DNA of 64,000 nt from Terrirhizobium terrae (GTDB taxonomy: Bacteria > Pseudomonadota > Alphaproteobacteria > Rhizobiales > Rhizobiaceae). The notes under the pieces were generated by a model. It worked only from the letters and a program-made list of their open reading frames with translations. It did no database searches and was not told where the DNA came from. Both the position numbers and the translations under genes were made by a program. Location: the NCBI RefSeq assembly GCF_030323265.1, contig NZ_CP104992.1, forward strand, positions 2,579,501 to 2,643,500, written 5' to 3'. Positions 28,895 to 39,120 of the stretch are shown piece after piece (the stretch's first letter is position 1; each line of letters starts with the position of its first letter).

Positions 28895-29755
28895 ATGTCT
28901 GAAACGTCCCGGACAAAATTCCGCAACCCGGCCGACGAAAGCTTCACGACCAAGCTGTTGCTTGTCGCCGTCTCGCTCGTCTTCCTCGCTTTCTTCCTCT
29001 TCCTGCCCCTGGTCTCGGTCTTTTTCGAAGCGTTTCGCGAGGGGTGGGTGACCTATGAGGAAGCTCTGCTCGAACCGGATGCCTGGTCGGCTATCCAGCT
29101 GACATTGCTGGTGGCGGCCATTGCGGTGCCGCTCAACCTCATCTTCGGGCTTGCCGCCTCATGGGCGATTGCCAAGTTCGAGTTCAAGGGCAAGGCCTTC
29201 CTCATCACGCTCATCGACCTGCCATTCTCCATCTCGCCGGTCATCTCGGGTCTGGTCTATGTGCTCCTATTCGGCTCCGGCAGTGTGCTCGGGCCGTTTC
29301 TGAAGAGTTATGGCATCGAGATCCTGTTCGCCGTGCCGGGCATCGTGCTTGCCACCATCTTCGTGACATTCCCCTTCGTCGCGCGTGAGCTGATCCCGCT
29401 CATGCAGGACCAGGGCACGGGAGACGAGGAAGCGGCGCTGTCACTCGGAGCATCCGGATGGCAGACCTTCTGGTACGTGACGCTGCCGAACATCAAATGG
29501 GGCCTGCTCTATGGCGTGCTGCTCTGCAACGCCCGTGCCATGGGCGAGTTCGGCGCCGTCTCGGTCGTGTCAGGCCGCATCCGGGGCCTCACCAACACGA
29601 TGCCGCTTCATGTCGAGATACTCTATAATGAGTACAACATGGTCGCGGCCTTTGCGGTGGCCTCGCTTCTGGCCCTGCTCGCCCTCGTCACGCTCGCATT
29701 GAAAACCTTTCTCGAACTTCGGTTCGGTGCCGGCGCAGCCGGCGGCAGACATTAA
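28895..29755 (+). CDS. cysW: Sulfate ABC transporter permease CysW
   Basis: The second permease subunit of the sulfate importer, 286 residues with about six membrane spans. The conserved cytoplasmic loop is GDEEAALSLGASGWQTFWYV, followed by CNARAMGEFGAVSVVSGRIR, a hallmark of CysW. Length is normal and the frame is intact. It lies downstream of the repeat-bearing gap after cysT and 15 bases before cysA. Confidence 0.95.
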   Translation: MSETSRTKFRNPADESFTTKLLLVAVSLVFLAFFLFLPLVSVFFEAFREGWVTYEEALLEPDAWSAIQLTLLVAAIAVPLNLIFGLAASWAIAKFEFKGKAFLITLIDLPFSISPVISGLVYVLLFGSGSVLGPFLKSYGIEILFAVPGIVLATIFVTFPFVARELIPLMQDQGTGDEEAALSLGASGWQTFWYVTLPNIKWGLLYGVLLCNARAMGEFGAVSVVSGRIRGLTNTMPLHVEILYNEYNMVAAFAVASLLALLALVTLALKTFLELRFGAGAAGGRH

Positions 29756-29770
29756 AAGGCTGAAGCCCGC

Positions 29771-30808
29771 ATGGAAGTTCGCATCAATACCATCCGCAAG
29801 GAATTCGACCGCTTCGCCGCGCTGAACGATGTCTCGCTCGACATCGCGTCGGGCGAGCTGATCGCGCTGCTCGGCCCCTCCGGTTCCGGCAAGACGACGC
29901 TGCTGCGCCTGATAGCCGGTCTGGATTTCCCTACCGCCGGCCAGATCTTCTTCGGCCAGGAAGACGCTTCGCATCACTCGGTGCAGGAGCGCAATGTCGG
30001 CTTCGTCTTCCAGCATTACGCGCTGTTTCGCCACATGACGGTGGCGGAAAATATCGGCTTCGGCCTCAAGGTGCGCCCCGCAGCCACCCGGCCGCAGAAA
30101 GGCGAGATTAGGAAGCGCGTCTCCGACCTGCTCGACATGGTGCAGCTCTCGGGGTTGGAAAATCGCTATCCGAACCAGCTTTCCGGCGGCCAGCGGCAGC
30201 GCGTGGCGCTTGCCCGCGCCATGGCGATCGAGCCGCGCATCCTGCTGCTCGACGAACCTTTTGGCGCGCTCGATGCGAAGGTGCGCAAGGAACTGCGCCG
30301 CTGGCTGCGCGAGTTCCACGACCGCACCGGCCACACGACCGTCTTCGTCACCCACGACCAGGAGGAGGCGCTGGAACTTGCCGACCGCGTCGTCGTCATG
30401 AGCCAGGGCAAGATCGAGCAGGTGGGCTCGGCGGACGACGTCTATGATCGGCCGCAATCGCCCTTCGTCTTCTCCTTCATCGGCGAATCCTCGCATCTGC
30501 CGGTCGAGGTGAAGGACGGCACCGTTCTGTTCCAGGGCGAGCCGATCGGTGTCTCGGGACAGGCCGATACCGCCGGCGACCTGTTCTTCCGCCCGGAAGA
30601 CGTGGTGCTGACGGATGAGAAGGACGCGCTTTTCGGCAGGGTCACCGCCTCGCGTCGTCTGGCCGGCACCCGCATCGCCGAGATAGACATCGCCAACAAT
30701 GGCCACGATCCCTACCACGTCGAAATCGAGGTGCCGCTGTACGCGCCAATCGAGCTCGGATCGGAAGCCCGCTTCCGCCCGACCCGCTGGAAAATCTTCC
30801 AGAAGTAG
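29771..30808 (+). CDS. cysA: Sulfate/thiosulfate import ATP-binding protein CysA
   Basis: The ATPase of the sulfate importer, 345 residues. Walker A is [20 protein letters not shown], the Q-loop is [17 protein letters not shown], the signature is [16 protein letters not shown], and Walker B is [12 protein letters not shown], with the H-loop [11 protein letters not shown]. The C-terminal 100 residues form the regulatory beta domain (FFRPEDVVL) typical of CysA/MalK-like subunits. It is the last gene of sbp-cysT-cysW-cysA and ends 3 bases before the convergent ClC gene. Confidence 0.95.
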   Translation: MEVRINTIRKEFDRFAALNDVSLDIASGELIALLGPSGSGKTTLLRLIAGLDFPTAGQIFFGQEDASHHSVQERNVGFVFQHYALFRHMTVAENIGFGLKVRPAATRPQKGEIRKRVSDLLDMVQLSGLENRYPNQLSGGQRQRVALARAMAIEPRILLLDEPFGALDAKVRKELRRWLREFHDRTGHTTVFVTHDQEEALELADRVVVMSQGKIEQVGSADDVYDRPQSPFVFSFIGESSHLPVEVKDGTVLFQGEPIGVSGQADTAGDLFFRPEDVVLTDEKDALFGRVTASRRLAGTRIAEIDIANNGHDPYHVEIEVPLYAPIELGSEARFRPTRWKIFQK

Positions 30809-30811
30809 GGC

Positions 30812-32152
30812 TCAGGCTGCCCGGCTTTCCGCCCGCCGCGCCCGCAATCCGGCGGCGATGAACGGCCGCGAGAGGGCGTGGTAGAGCGGTTCCGGCGACA
30901 GCATGCGCGAGGTGATGTAACCAAGCATGGATGCGGCCATCACCGGTATCACCGCTTCGTGGTTACCGGTCATTTCGATGATGATGACGAAGGCGGTCAT
31001 CGGCGCCTGCACAACGCCTGCAAAATAACCGGCCATGCCGAGAAGCGCCGACAGTGCGATGCTGGCCCCAAGCAGTGAGCCCAGCGTCGCACCCATGCCG
31101 ACACCGACCGACAACGACGGCGCGAAGATGCTGCCGGGAATGCCCGACACCATCGAGGCGAGCGTGCTTGCGAATTTCTCGATGAAGAAGAACGGCGAAG
31201 CGGCATCGCCCTCCAGCATGGCACGGGCCTGTTCGTATCCAGTGCCGAAGGTCTCTCCGCCGGAAATGATGCCGATCAACGCGACGAGCAGGCCGCAGCC
31301 TGTGGCCAGCCCTACCATGCGCTTCATCGGGTTTGGCTGCGCCCAGCGACGGATGCGCCGCGACAGTCTTATCGCGCCGGCACTGAAACCGGCCCCAAGC
31401 GCACCGCCGCCGATGCCGCAAAGCCCGACCATCAGCCAGTCGAGATGGCTGGTTGCCATGACCGAGGTCTCGCCGAAATAGGTATAGCTGCCGACGAGCC
31501 CGAGTGCCGCCAGACCGGAGAGGATGACTGCCGTCAGTACCAACCCATTGGCACGGGCTTCATAGGTGCGGCTCATTTCCTCGATGGCAAAGACAATGCC
31601 GGCAAGCGGTGTGTTGAACGCCGCCGCGATGCCGGCGGCCGAGCCGGCGAGGATCAGCCCACGCGCCTGCGCCATGCCGCCGAAGCGCGCGGCCGCCAGC
31701 ATGATCGATGCGCCCACCTGTACCGTCGGTCCCTCGCGGCCGATCGAAGCGCCGCAGAACAGGCCGACAACGGTCAGCACGATCTTGCCGACCGCGATCT
31801 TGAGCGAGAGCAGCAGCTTGCGGTCTTCCTCATGACGCAGATGACGCGCAGCGATCGCCTGGGGAATGCCGCTGCCCTGCGCATTGGGAAAGACGGTGAT
31901 GGCGAGCCATGCGCAAAGCGCGAAGCCGGCCGGCGTCAGGACAAGCGGGATGAGGAAGGTGTGCGGCCCGGCCTCCGTCATCGCCGTAAACAGCCCGTGG
32001 GCCGCATCCGCTGCCCATGCAAAGCCGACACTGACGACGCCGATCATCAGCGCCCCGATCCAGAACACGATCCGCGGTTTCCACACCGACCATGAGCCGC
32101 GCATGACGCGGGAACGGCGGAACATCTTGGAACGGCGGAAGGCAGAGGACAT
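30812..32152 (-). CDS. ClC-family chloride channel or H+/Cl- antiporter
   Basis: A 446-residue multi-spanning membrane protein. The ion-pathway motifs are all present: GSGIPQ, GREGPTVQVGA with the gating glutamate, and GIPGSIFAPSLSVGVGMG. There is no C-terminal CBS pair. The start is uncertain; MSSAFRRSKM at 32152 is chosen, and an open extension to 32272 has no membrane character. ClC antiporters help with acid resistance or halide balance, but direction and partner ion cannot be read here. It converges on cysA with no terminator between them. Confidence 0.9.
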   Translation of the reverse strand: MSSAFRRSKMFRRSRVMRGSWSVWKPRIVFWIGALMIGVVSVGFAWAADAAHGLFTAMTEAGPHTFLIPLVLTPAGFALCAWLAITVFPNAQGSGIPQAIAARHLRHEEDRKLLLSLKIAVGKIVLTVVGLFCGASIGREGPTVQVGASIMLAAARFGGMAQARGLILAGSAAGIAAAFNTPLAGIVFAIEEMSRTYEARANGLVLTAVILSGLAALGLVGSYTYFGETSVMATSHLDWLMVGLCGIGGGALGAGFSAGAIRLSRRIRRWAQPNPMKRMVGLATGCGLLVALIGIISGGETFGTGYEQARAMLEGDAASPFFFIEKFASTLASMVSGIPGSIFAPSLSVGVGMGATLGSLLGASIALSALLGMAGYFAGVVQAPMTAFVIIIEMTGNHEAVIPVMAASMLGYITSRMLSPEPLYHALSRPFIAAGLRARRAESRAA

Positions 32153-32442
32153 GGCGGACGAGAGGGCGGCAGGTTGCAGGAAGGGCGCGTATGCAGGCTT
32201 GCTTAAGCGCCTGTTCCCGGGCTTGCAAGGCCGGGTTGCCCGAAATCCGGCCCTAGGGCCTGTTTCCGGCATGGCGGGTAGCTACGCCGTTCCAAGCAAC
32301 GAGGAATCTCCGGCGGAGCGATGATGAGCACCGCATGGCTTGCTCGCTTTCGATGAACCGTCCTTCAACAACCGGTGAGGCCACTCGCCATGCGGCAAGG
32401 CTGTCCCACTTCATCGGCAGAAACGGGAAAAGGAGAGCAGCC

Positions 32443-32835
32443 ATGATACCGATGACAACTCGCGCGATTGCCGCGGCCTTCGCCGCCACCACCCTGTTCG
32501 CCACGATCGCCGGCACCGCTTTCGCCCATCACGGCTGGGCCTGGGCGGAAGGCGAGCAGACGACTCTCGAAGGGACGATCCAGTCGATATCCTTCGCCCC
32601 GCCGCATCCCTCGCTCACGGTCATGTCCGAGGGTGTGGTCTGGCAGATCGATCTCGGCAATCCGCGCCAGACCGAACGCTCGGGCTTTGCTGAAGGCTCC
32701 GCCAAGGTCGGCGACGCCATCACCGTGCTAGGAAATAAGTCCCAGGATGAGAACGAGAAGCTGATGAAGGCCGTACGCATCACCGTCGCAGGCAAGAATT
32801 TCGACATGTATCCAGAGAGGATCAAGACGAATTAG
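32443..32835 (+). CDS. DUF6152-type exported protein
   Basis: A 130-residue periplasmic protein. Its signal peptide ends at GTAFAHHGW, and the mature chain begins with the HHGWAWAEGE pattern typical of this small beta-barrel-like family, followed by TLEGTIQSISFAPPHPSLTV. The function is unknown; the exposed histidine pair at the new N-terminus could bind metal, which is speculation. AAAAGGAGAG fixes the start. It is followed 9 bases later by the DUF2214-like membrane protein, a pairing that suggests a shared role. Confidence 0.75.
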   Translation: MIPMTTRAIAAAFAATTLFATIAGTAFAHHGWAWAEGEQTTLEGTIQSISFAPPHPSLTVMSEGVVWQIDLGNPRQTERSGFAEGSAKVGDAITVLGNKSQDENEKLMKAVRITVAGKNFDMYPERIKTN

Positions 32836-32844
32836 GCCTGCGAC

Positions 32845-33327
32845 ATGGAGTGGATTGCCGAGTGGATCGAACCGCTGTCGGCGACGCCGGTCGCGCGCCT
32901 GCTCATCCGGTCGTCCACCGCTTACCTGCTGGTCAATGCCGCCCACATTCTCAGCCTCGGCACTCTGTTCGGCGCCATCCTGGCGCTGGACCTGAGACTG
33001 TTAGGCCTCGCGAAGCCTATCCCGCTGCCGGTCGTCGCCCCCTACCTGTCGCGTCTGGCAGGAACAGGCCTCGTCCTCACGATGATCAGCGGCCTCTGTC
33101 TCTTCTCCGTCCGGCCGGTGGAATATGCGACCAATCCAGCCTTTCTCTGGAAGCTCGGCTTGATCGCGCTGGGGCTGCTCAATGTAATTGCGGTTCATCG
33201 CAGCAGCGGTTGGAAGGCGGTGCTTCAAGGTGGCGGAGTAACGACTGGCCTGCGGATTTCGGCCTTTGCTTCGATTGCGATCTGGATTGGTGCAGTCGTG
33301 GCGGGAAGGTGGATCGGCTTTCTGTAG
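32845..33327 (+). CDS. DUF2214/DUF6644-like membrane protein
   Basis: A 160-residue protein with four predicted membrane helices, for example LLVNAAHILSLGTLFGAILAL (partial: HILSLGTLFGAILALDLRL) and FLWKLGLIALGLLNVIAVHR. The histidine in NAAHILSLG and those near the third helix resemble possible haem or metal ligands, but this is unproven. It probably works with the upstream DUF6152 protein, given the 9-base gap. Confidence 0.7.
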   Translation: MEWIAEWIEPLSATPVARLLIRSSTAYLLVNAAHILSLGTLFGAILALDLRLLGLAKPIPLPVVAPYLSRLAGTGLVLTMISGLCLFSVRPVEYATNPAFLWKLGLIALGLLNVIAVHRSSGWKAVLQGGGVTTGLRISAFASIAIWIGAVVAGRWIGFL

Positions 33328-33388
33328 CCTTGCCATTATTCGTGGATGAGCGCATCATGCATCGCAATTGCAACGCATGAGGTGTGCC

Positions 33389-33646
33389 ATGAAGGCTGCG
33401 ACAAAAACTGCGACAATTCCTTCGCTCCGCGTCGAGCCCGAATTGCGTGCAGCAGCAGAAAGCGTGCTTGAAAAAGGAGAGACGTTGTCAGCGTTTGTGG
33501 AAGATGCTCTGAAAAAGCAGGTCCACTATCGCAAAACCCAGGCTGAGTTCATCGCAAGGGGGCTGGCGGCAAGAGAGGAGTCCAGACGCACCGGCGAGTA
33601 TTATGATGCTGATGAGGTCCACGACGAGTTGAGAGCAATGCTTTGA
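33389..33646 (+). CDS. Antitoxin of a type II toxin-antitoxin pair (YlcI/YnfO-like)
   Basis: An 85-residue protein with an N-terminal DNA-binding-like segment (IPSLRVEPELRAAAESVLEK, then SAFVEDALKKQV) resembling ribbon-helix-helix antitoxins, and an acidic C-terminal tail (YYDADEVHDELRAML) suited to toxin binding. GAGGTG precedes the chosen ATG. The toxin gene follows 24 bases later. Family naming is tentative, but the pairing is convincing. Confidence 0.75.
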   Translation: MKAATKTATIPSLRVEPELRAAAESVLEKGETLSAFVEDALKKQVHYRKTQAEFIARGLAAREESRRTGEYYDADEVHDELRAML

Positions 33647-33670
33647 GGCAAAGCGCGCCGAACTGAAAAG

Positions 33671-33970
33671 ATGACCTTCCGACTTCGCTACGCCAAAAAA
33701 GCCCGCGCCGATATCAAGCGGCTCTACGCATTTCTGTTGGAGCATGATTTCGATACCGCGGAACGAGCGGTCGAAGTCATCATAAGAACGATTAACACGC
33801 TAAGGGAATTCCCCTTTGCGGCTCGGAAAGCGCAAGAGGGCAATCCTTTTATACGGGAACTCGTCATCCCCTTCGAATCAGCGGGTTACGTCGCTCTTTT
33901 CGAGATAGAGAATGCCACGCAAGTCACTATTCTCGCCATCCGGCACCAGCGCGAGGACGATTACCATTGA
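33671..33970 (+). CDS. RelE/ParE-family toxin
   Basis: A 99-residue protein with the ParE/RelE fold pattern: LRYAKKARADIKRLYAFLLE at the start, FPFAARKAQ in the middle, IRELVIPF and the C-terminal strand VTILAIRHQRED. Members either poison gyrase or cleave ribosome-bound mRNA; which applies cannot be told. It lies directly after its antitoxin, and the complex probably represses its own promoter. Confidence 0.8.
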   Translation: MTFRLRYAKKARADIKRLYAFLLEHDFDTAERAVEVIIRTINTLREFPFAARKAQEGNPFIRELVIPFESAGYVALFEIENATQVTILAIRHQREDDYH

Positions 33971-33995
33971 TCTTCTTGCAATGACTACCGATCGC

Positions 33996-35633
33996 TCACC
34001 GCAGCTCTTGGATTGACCCAGGGCTCCTGGTTGCTGCGGGGAGCGGCGTCCTGCCGAGGATGTGATCCGCCGCCTTCTCGCCGGTCATGATCGAGGGACC
34101 GTTGAGATTGCCGTAGGTGATGTGCGGGAAGATCGATGAGTCCGCCACACGCAGCCCCTCGACGCCGATCACCCTGCACTCCGGGTCCACGACCGCCATC
34201 GGATCATCGGCGCGGCCCATGCGGCAGGTGCCGCAGGGATGGTAGGCGCTTTCCAGATGCTCGCGCAGGAAGGCGTCGATCTCTTCGTCCGACTGCACTT
34301 TCTCGCCCGGCTGGATCTCCGGCCCCCGATAATCATCGAAGGCCTTCTGGGAAAAGATCTCGCGAGTGAGCCGCACGCAATGGCGGAATTTGATCCAGTC
34401 CTCTTCGTGGCTCATGTAGTTGAAGCGGATCACCGGCTCGTCCATCGGATCGGCCGAGCGCAGGGTCACATTGCCGCGAGATTTCGACAGGTTGTAGCCG
34501 ACATGCGCCTGGAAACCGTGGCTCTTGGCGGCCGCCTTACCGTCATAGGAAATTGCGACGGGCAGGAAGTGATACTGGATATCCGGTTGCTTCAACCCCG
34601 CCTCGGAACGCAGGAAGGCACAGGCCTCGAACTGGTTCGAGGCGCCGAGCCCGCCTTTCGAAAGCACCCATTGCGCGCCGGCCACGCCCTGCCAAAACCA
34701 GGGCAGCCAGGAATAGAGCGATACCGGCTTGGTCGAGACCTGCTGGAAGTAGAATTCCATATGGTCCTGCAGGTTGGCGCCGACGCCTGGACGGTCGGCC
34801 TTCACCTCTATGCCCATGGATTTCAGGTGCTCCGCCGGGCCAATGCCCGACAGCATCAAAAGCTTCGGCGAGTTGAAGGAGGAGGCGGCGACGATGACCT
34901 CGCGGTTCGCCTTGATCACCTCCGGCACACCACGGCGCAGCACTTCCACGCCAATGGCGCGGCCATTCTCGATGACGACCTTCTGCGCAACGCCATAAAC
35001 GATCTCGACATTCGGCTGCTTCATCGCCGGCCTCAGATAGGCATTGGCGGCGGACCAGCGGCGACCATTGTGGATCGTCTGCTCCATCAGCCCGAAACCT
35101 TCCTGCTTCGAGCCGTTATAGTCCTCGGTCGTCTCGAAACCGGCCTGCGCGCCCGCCTGGATGAAGGCGTGGAACAGCGGGTTCTTCACCGGTCCGCGCT
35201 GCACATGCATCGGCCCGTCGGTACCGCGCCAGCCGGCCTCGCCACCGTGAGAGGTTTCCATCCGCTTGAAATAGGGCAGAACGTCCGCATAGGACCAGCC
35301 GGTGGCACCCAGCTCTTCCCAACGCTCGTAATCCTGCTCGTGCCCGCGCACATAGACGAGACCGTTGATGGAGGACGAGCCGCCGAGAACCTTGCCGCGC
35401 GGCGCGGTGATGCGGCGGTTGTTGAGATTGGGCTCGGGCTCGGAGAGATAGCCCCAGTTGTACCGCTTCATGCTCATCGGCCATGCCAGCGCGCCCGGCA
35501 TCTGGATGAACGGACCATAGTCCGATCCGCCGGCCTCGATGACGATCACCGAATGCTTGCCGTCCTCCGACAGCCGGTAAGCCATGGCTGAACCTGCCGA
35601 ACCGGAACCGATGATGACGAAATCTGCCTGCAT
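33996..35633 (-). CDS. betA: Choline dehydrogenase
   Basis: A 545-residue GMC-family flavoprotein that oxidises choline to betaine aldehyde at the membrane. The FAD-binding motif is [40 protein letters not shown] is the GMC signature, and HPCGTCRMG near the C-terminus is typical of BetA. The length is right. It lies downstream of betC and betB, but a 257-base gap with a long inverted repeat separates it from betB, so its expression may be partly uncoupled. Confidence 0.95.
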   Translation of the reverse strand: MQADFVIIGSGSAGSAMAYRLSEDGKHSVIVIEAGGSDYGPFIQMPGALAWPMSMKRYNWGYLSEPEPNLNNRRITAPRGKVLGGSSSINGLVYVRGHEQDYERWEELGATGWSYADVLPYFKRMETSHGGEAGWRGTDGPMHVQRGPVKNPLFHAFIQAGAQAGFETTEDYNGSKQEGFGLMEQTIHNGRRWSAANAYLRPAMKQPNVEIVYGVAQKVVIENGRAIGVEVLRRGVPEVIKANREVIVAASSFNSPKLLMLSGIGPAEHLKSMGIEVKADRPGVGANLQDHMEFYFQQVSTKPVSLYSWLPWFWQGVAGAQWVLSKGGLGASNQFEACAFLRSEAGLKQPDIQYHFLPVAISYDGKAAAKSHGFQAHVGYNLSKSRGNVTLRSADPMDEPVIRFNYMSHEEDWIKFRHCVRLTREIFSQKAFDDYRGPEIQPGEKVQSDEEIDAFLREHLESAYHPCGTCRMGRADDPMAVVDPECRVIGVEGLRVADSSIFPHITYGNLNGPSIMTGEKAADHILGRTPLPAATRSPGSIQELR

Positions 35634-35723
35634 TCTAACCTGTCCCCTGTCTGCGGCGCTGGCTGAAGGGCCTCACCCTCACCAAGCGCGTCCAGCGATC
35701 GGCTATGCCTCTCGCGGACTTGC

Positions 35724-35822
35724 TATCCTCTCCCGCAAGGGGAGAGGTAAACTCGTGGCCCCCTCTTGCTCGAAGCGAAGGCGGCTTGTGGCACCCTGCC
35801 TCTCCCCTTGCGGGAGAGGATA
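35724..35822. repeat. Long inverted repeat between betB and betA
   Basis: A 24-base sequence beginning TATCCTCTCCCGC (35724-35747) recurs as a perfect reverse complement at 35799-35822, across a 51-base spacer. Each arm is itself hairpin-forming (CCTCTCCC...GGGGAGAGG). It is a GC-rich rhizobial-type intergenic repeat, different in sequence from the copies at 28.8 and 57 kb. It could act as a cruciform or an mRNA stabiliser or terminator within the bet cluster. Confidence 0.8.
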
Positions 35823-35890
35823 CGAAGGCCGGGTGAGCAAAGCGAACCCTTGGCCGAAGTTGGTAAGGGGTAAGCCCCACCGGGTACCCC

Positions 35891-37354
35891 TCAATACGGC
35901 GCCTCGACCTTGCCCATTCCCACATAAACCGTCTTCAGCTCGGAGTAATGCTCCAGAGCCGCGAGCGAGTTCTCCCGCCCGAAACCTGACTGCTTTGACC
36001 CGCCGAACGGCATTTCCACCGGGCAAAGATTGTAGGTGTTGATCCACAGCGTCCCGGCCTCGAGCTGGTCGACAACCCGGTGCCCGCGCGTCAGATCCGC
36101 GGTGAACACGCCGGCCGACAGGCCGAATTCGGTGGCGTTCGCCCGCGCAATCACCTCGTCCTCGTCGTCGAAATCGAGCACGCACATCACCGGCCCGAAG
36201 ATCTCCTCGCGCGCGATCGTCATCTCGTCGGTCACGTCGGCAAATACGGTCGGTTGGATGTAATAGCCCTCGCCGGTGACATCGTTGGGAATGCCGCCGC
36301 CGGTCAGAAGCGTGGCGCCTTCCGCTTTGCCCTTGTCGATATAGCTCATCACCTTCTGGCGCTGGTCGAAGGAAATCAGCGGTCCCATCTGCGTCGCCTC
36401 GTTCATCGGCTCGCCGATGACGATCTTTTCCGTCCGGACTTTAAGCCGCGACAGGAACTGGTCTTTGATCTTCCGCTGCACGAAGACGCGCGTGCCGTTG
36501 GAGCAGACCTGACCGGTCGAATAGAAATTGCCGAGCATCGCGCCGCCGATGGCACTGTCGATATCCGCATCATCGAACACGATCAGTGGCGATTTTCCGC
36601 CAAGCTCCATCGTCACATGCTTGAGGCTTCCGGCTGCCGCTGCCGCCACCTTGCGGCCGGTCGGCACGGAGCCGGTCAGCGAAACCTTCGCGACATCGGG
36701 ATGATTGACGAGAAGGGGGCCAGTCGCGCGGTCGCCCTGGATGACATTGAACAGGCCCTTCGGCAGTCCGGCCTCGATCAGGATCTCGGCAATCTTCAAT
36801 GCGCCGAGCGGCGTGTTTTCCGAAGGCTTGAACACCATGGCATTGCCGGCGGCGAGTGCGGGCGCACCCTTCCAGCAGGCAATCTGCTGCGGATAGTTCC
36901 AGGCGCCGATGCCGACGCAGACGCCGAGCGGCACCCGCTTCGTATAGGCAAAATCGCCGCCAAGCGGGATGTATTGTCCGTTCATGCCTGCCGCGATCAC
37001 GCCGCCGAAGAATTCGAAACTGTCGGCGCCCGAGGTCGGGTCGGCAACGATCGTTTCCTGGATCGGCTTGCCGGTATCGAGCGTCTCGAGTTCGGACAGC
37101 GCGCGATTGCGCTCGCGCATGATCTCGGCGGCTCGCTTCAGGATGCGGCCGCGCGCCGTCGGGCTCATCGCCGCCCATTCCGGCTGGGCGCGTTTCGCCG
37201 CCGCGATCGCCTGTTCGACAATCGCGGGCGTTGCCGCATGCAGCCTTGCGACCACCTCGCCGGTGGCGGGGTAAAGGCTCTCGATGACGGTACCTGCAGT
37301 GTCTTCCACATATTCGCCGTCGATGAAGTGGCTGGCTTTCGGCTGTGCTTTCAT
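35891..37354 (-). CDS. betB: Betaine-aldehyde dehydrogenase
   Basis: A 487-residue NAD(P)-dependent aldehyde dehydrogenase converting betaine aldehyde to glycine betaine. It shows the ALDH motifs [19 protein letters not shown], the catalytic glutamate in [14 protein letters not shown], and the catalytic cysteine in [16 protein letters not shown]. Residue count equals the S. meliloti enzyme when the start is 37354; ATG 37360 would be too close to the GCGGAGA ribosome binding site. It starts 25 bases after betC. Confidence 0.95.
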   Translation of the reverse strand: MKAQPKASHFIDGEYVEDTAGTVIESLYPATGEVVARLHAATPAIVEQAIAAAKRAQPEWAAMSPTARGRILKRAAEIMRERNRALSELETLDTGKPIQETIVADPTSGADSFEFFGGVIAAGMNGQYIPLGGDFAYTKRVPLGVCVGIGAWNYPQQIACWKGAPALAAGNAMVFKPSENTPLGALKIAEILIEAGLPKGLFNVIQGDRATGPLLVNHPDVAKVSLTGSVPTGRKVAAAAAGSLKHVTMELGGKSPLIVFDDADIDSAIGGAMLGNFYSTGQVCSNGTRVFVQRKIKDQFLSRLKVRTEKIVIGEPMNEATQMGPLISFDQRQKVMSYIDKGKAEGATLLTGGGIPNDVTGEGYYIQPTVFADVTDEMTIAREEIFGPVMCVLDFDDEDEVIARANATEFGLSAGVFTADLTRGHRVVDQLEAGTLWINTYNLCPVEMPFGGSKQSGFGRENSLAALEHYSELKTVYVGMGKVEAPY

Positions 37355-37379
37355 GGTCATTCTCCGCATTCCCCGCGCG

Positions 37380-38897
37380 TCATTCGCCCCGAGGGTAGCG
37401 CTTGGATTCTTCAAGGTTATCAAGGTTCATGTGGTTGCGCATGTAGCGCTCTGAGGCTCGTTGCAAGGGCTGGTGGTCCCACGGATAGTAGGCGCCATTT
37501 CTCAGCGCCTCGTAGACAACCCACCGCCGCGCCTGGCTTTCGCGCACGGCGGCGTCGAAGGCGCCCATGTCCCAGCGCTCCTCCCGCTGCTTGCGGAACA
37601 TCGCCACGACGTCGGCGAAATCCGGATCATCGGCGAGGTTCGTCAGCTCCTGCGGATCGGCCTCGAGGTCGTACAGCTGGTCCGGGTCGAGCATGCAATG
37701 GATATATTTCCATTTTCCCGAGCGGATGCCGACGAGCGGGGAATAGGAAGCCTCTGCGGCATATTCCATCAGCACCGGCGATGTGCGCTTCCCGCCGTCG
37801 ATGACCGGCTTCAGGCTCTCACCATCCGTCCAGGGCGCGATCTCGGCCATGGAAATGCCGGCGAGGTCACAGAGTGTCGGCGTCACGTCGAGATTTGAAA
37901 CCGGCGCCTCATGCAGGGCAGGGGCGACCTCCGGCCCGGCGATCATCAATGGCACGCGCGCCGAGCCCTCGAAGAAGTTCATCTTGAACCACAGCCCGCG
38001 CTCGCCCAGCATGTCGCCATGGTCGGAGCAGAACAGGATGTAGGTGTTGTCCAGCATCCGCGTCCGGGTCAGCGTGTCGATAAGCTCGCCGACCTTCTCG
38101 TCGATATAGGAAATGTTGGCGAAATAGCCTTGCCGTGCGCGGCGCACATGCTCGTCGGTGATCGCGAAGCTCGCATAGTCGCAGGAACCCAGGATGCGCT
38201 TGGAATGCGGATCCTGATCGTCGAGCATGCCGACCTCCGGCATCAGGTGCTTGCAATCGTTATAGAGGTCCCAGAATTTCCGCCGCGCCACATAAGGGTC
38301 GTGCGGATGGGTGAAGGACACGGTCAGCGCCCAGGGGCGTCGCTCCGCGTCGTCACTCTCGCGCGACAGATGGTAGAGCTTCTGGTTGGCGAGGAAGGCG
38401 ACCTCGTCGTCATATTCCATCTGGTTGGAAATCTCGGCCACGCCCGCGCCGGTCACCGATCCCATGTTGTGATACCACCAGTCGATCCGCTCGCCCGGCT
38501 TGCGATAATCCGGCGTCCAGCCGAAATCGGCGGGGTAGATGTCGGTTGTCAGCCGCTCCTCGAACCCGTGCATCTGGTCCGGCCCGACGAAATGCATCTT
38601 GCCGGAAAGCGCCGTGTAGTAACCGGCGCGGCGCAGGTGATGCGCATAGGTTGGGATGGAGGAGACATATTCGGCGGCATTGTCATAGACCTGCGTCCGT
38701 GACGGTAATTGCCCGGCCATGAACGAGGCGCGGGCCGGGGCGCAGAGGGGCGAGGACGTGTAGTTGTTGCGGAACCGTGCCGAGCGTGCCGCCAACGCTT
38801 TCAGATGCGGCGCATGCAGCCAGTCCGCCGGACCATCCGGAAACAGCGTGCCGTTCAGTTGGTCGACCATGATGATGAGGATATTCGGGCGGGACAT
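37380..38897 (-). CDS. betC: Choline sulfatase
   Basis: A 505-residue type I sulfatase that frees choline and sulfate from choline-O-sulfate. Metal ligands are in [17 protein letters not shown], and the cysteine converted to formylglycine is in [20 protein letters not shown], following C-x-[AP]-x-R. The C-terminal tail ([17 protein letters not shown]) is typical of BetC. It heads the order betC-betB-betA. The betI repressor that usually precedes betC in rhizobia is not upstream; the next gene is an unrelated HdeD-like gene in the opposite direction. Confidence 0.95.
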   Translation of the reverse strand: MSRPNILIIMVDQLNGTLFPDGPADWLHAPHLKALAARSARFRNNYTSSPLCAPARASFMAGQLPSRTQVYDNAAEYVSSIPTYAHHLRRAGYYTALSGKMHFVGPDQMHGFEERLTTDIYPADFGWTPDYRKPGERIDWWYHNMGSVTGAGVAEISNQMEYDDEVAFLANQKLYHLSRESDDAERRPWALTVSFTHPHDPYVARRKFWDLYNDCKHLMPEVGMLDDQDPHSKRILGSCDYASFAITDEHVRRARQGYFANISYIDEKVGELIDTLTRTRMLDNTYILFCSDHGDMLGERGLWFKMNFFEGSARVPLMIAGPEVAPALHEAPVSNLDVTPTLCDLAGISMAEIAPWTDGESLKPVIDGGKRTSPVLMEYAAEASYSPLVGIRSGKWKYIHCMLDPDQLYDLEADPQELTNLADDPDFADVVAMFRKQREERWDMGAFDAAVRESQARRWVVYEALRNGAYYPWDHQPLQRASERYMRNHMNLDNLEESKRYPRGE

Positions 38898-39120
38898 GAT
38901 CGCGGTCGACTCTCTGATGGCGGAATTGGCGTCGTACCGAGTTATTTTTGATCGCGCTCTGGATCAAGCGGTGATTGCGAACAGCGCTGTTCCAAAAGCG
39001 CGCCATTGACGCCGGTCAAGGTCGCACCAAATCCGATCCGCGATATTCGAAACGTCCAAGCCGCCTGCTGGCGGGCGGCGATAGCTTCATTCTCTGGTTC
39101 ACGGTTTAGGAGGAAGTGTC

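Noticed and set aside
33389-33970. The toxin-antitoxin pairs at 33.4 and 50.0 kb as signs of a genomic island or plasmid
   Set aside because: Neither is flanked by integrase, transposase, tRNA-borne direct repeats or plasmid genes, and surrounding genes are ordinary chromosomal functions.
36080-37804. A 574-codon plus-strand frame opposite betB and betC
   Set aside because: Antisense to two well-defined enzymes, and the translation has no recognisable domain.
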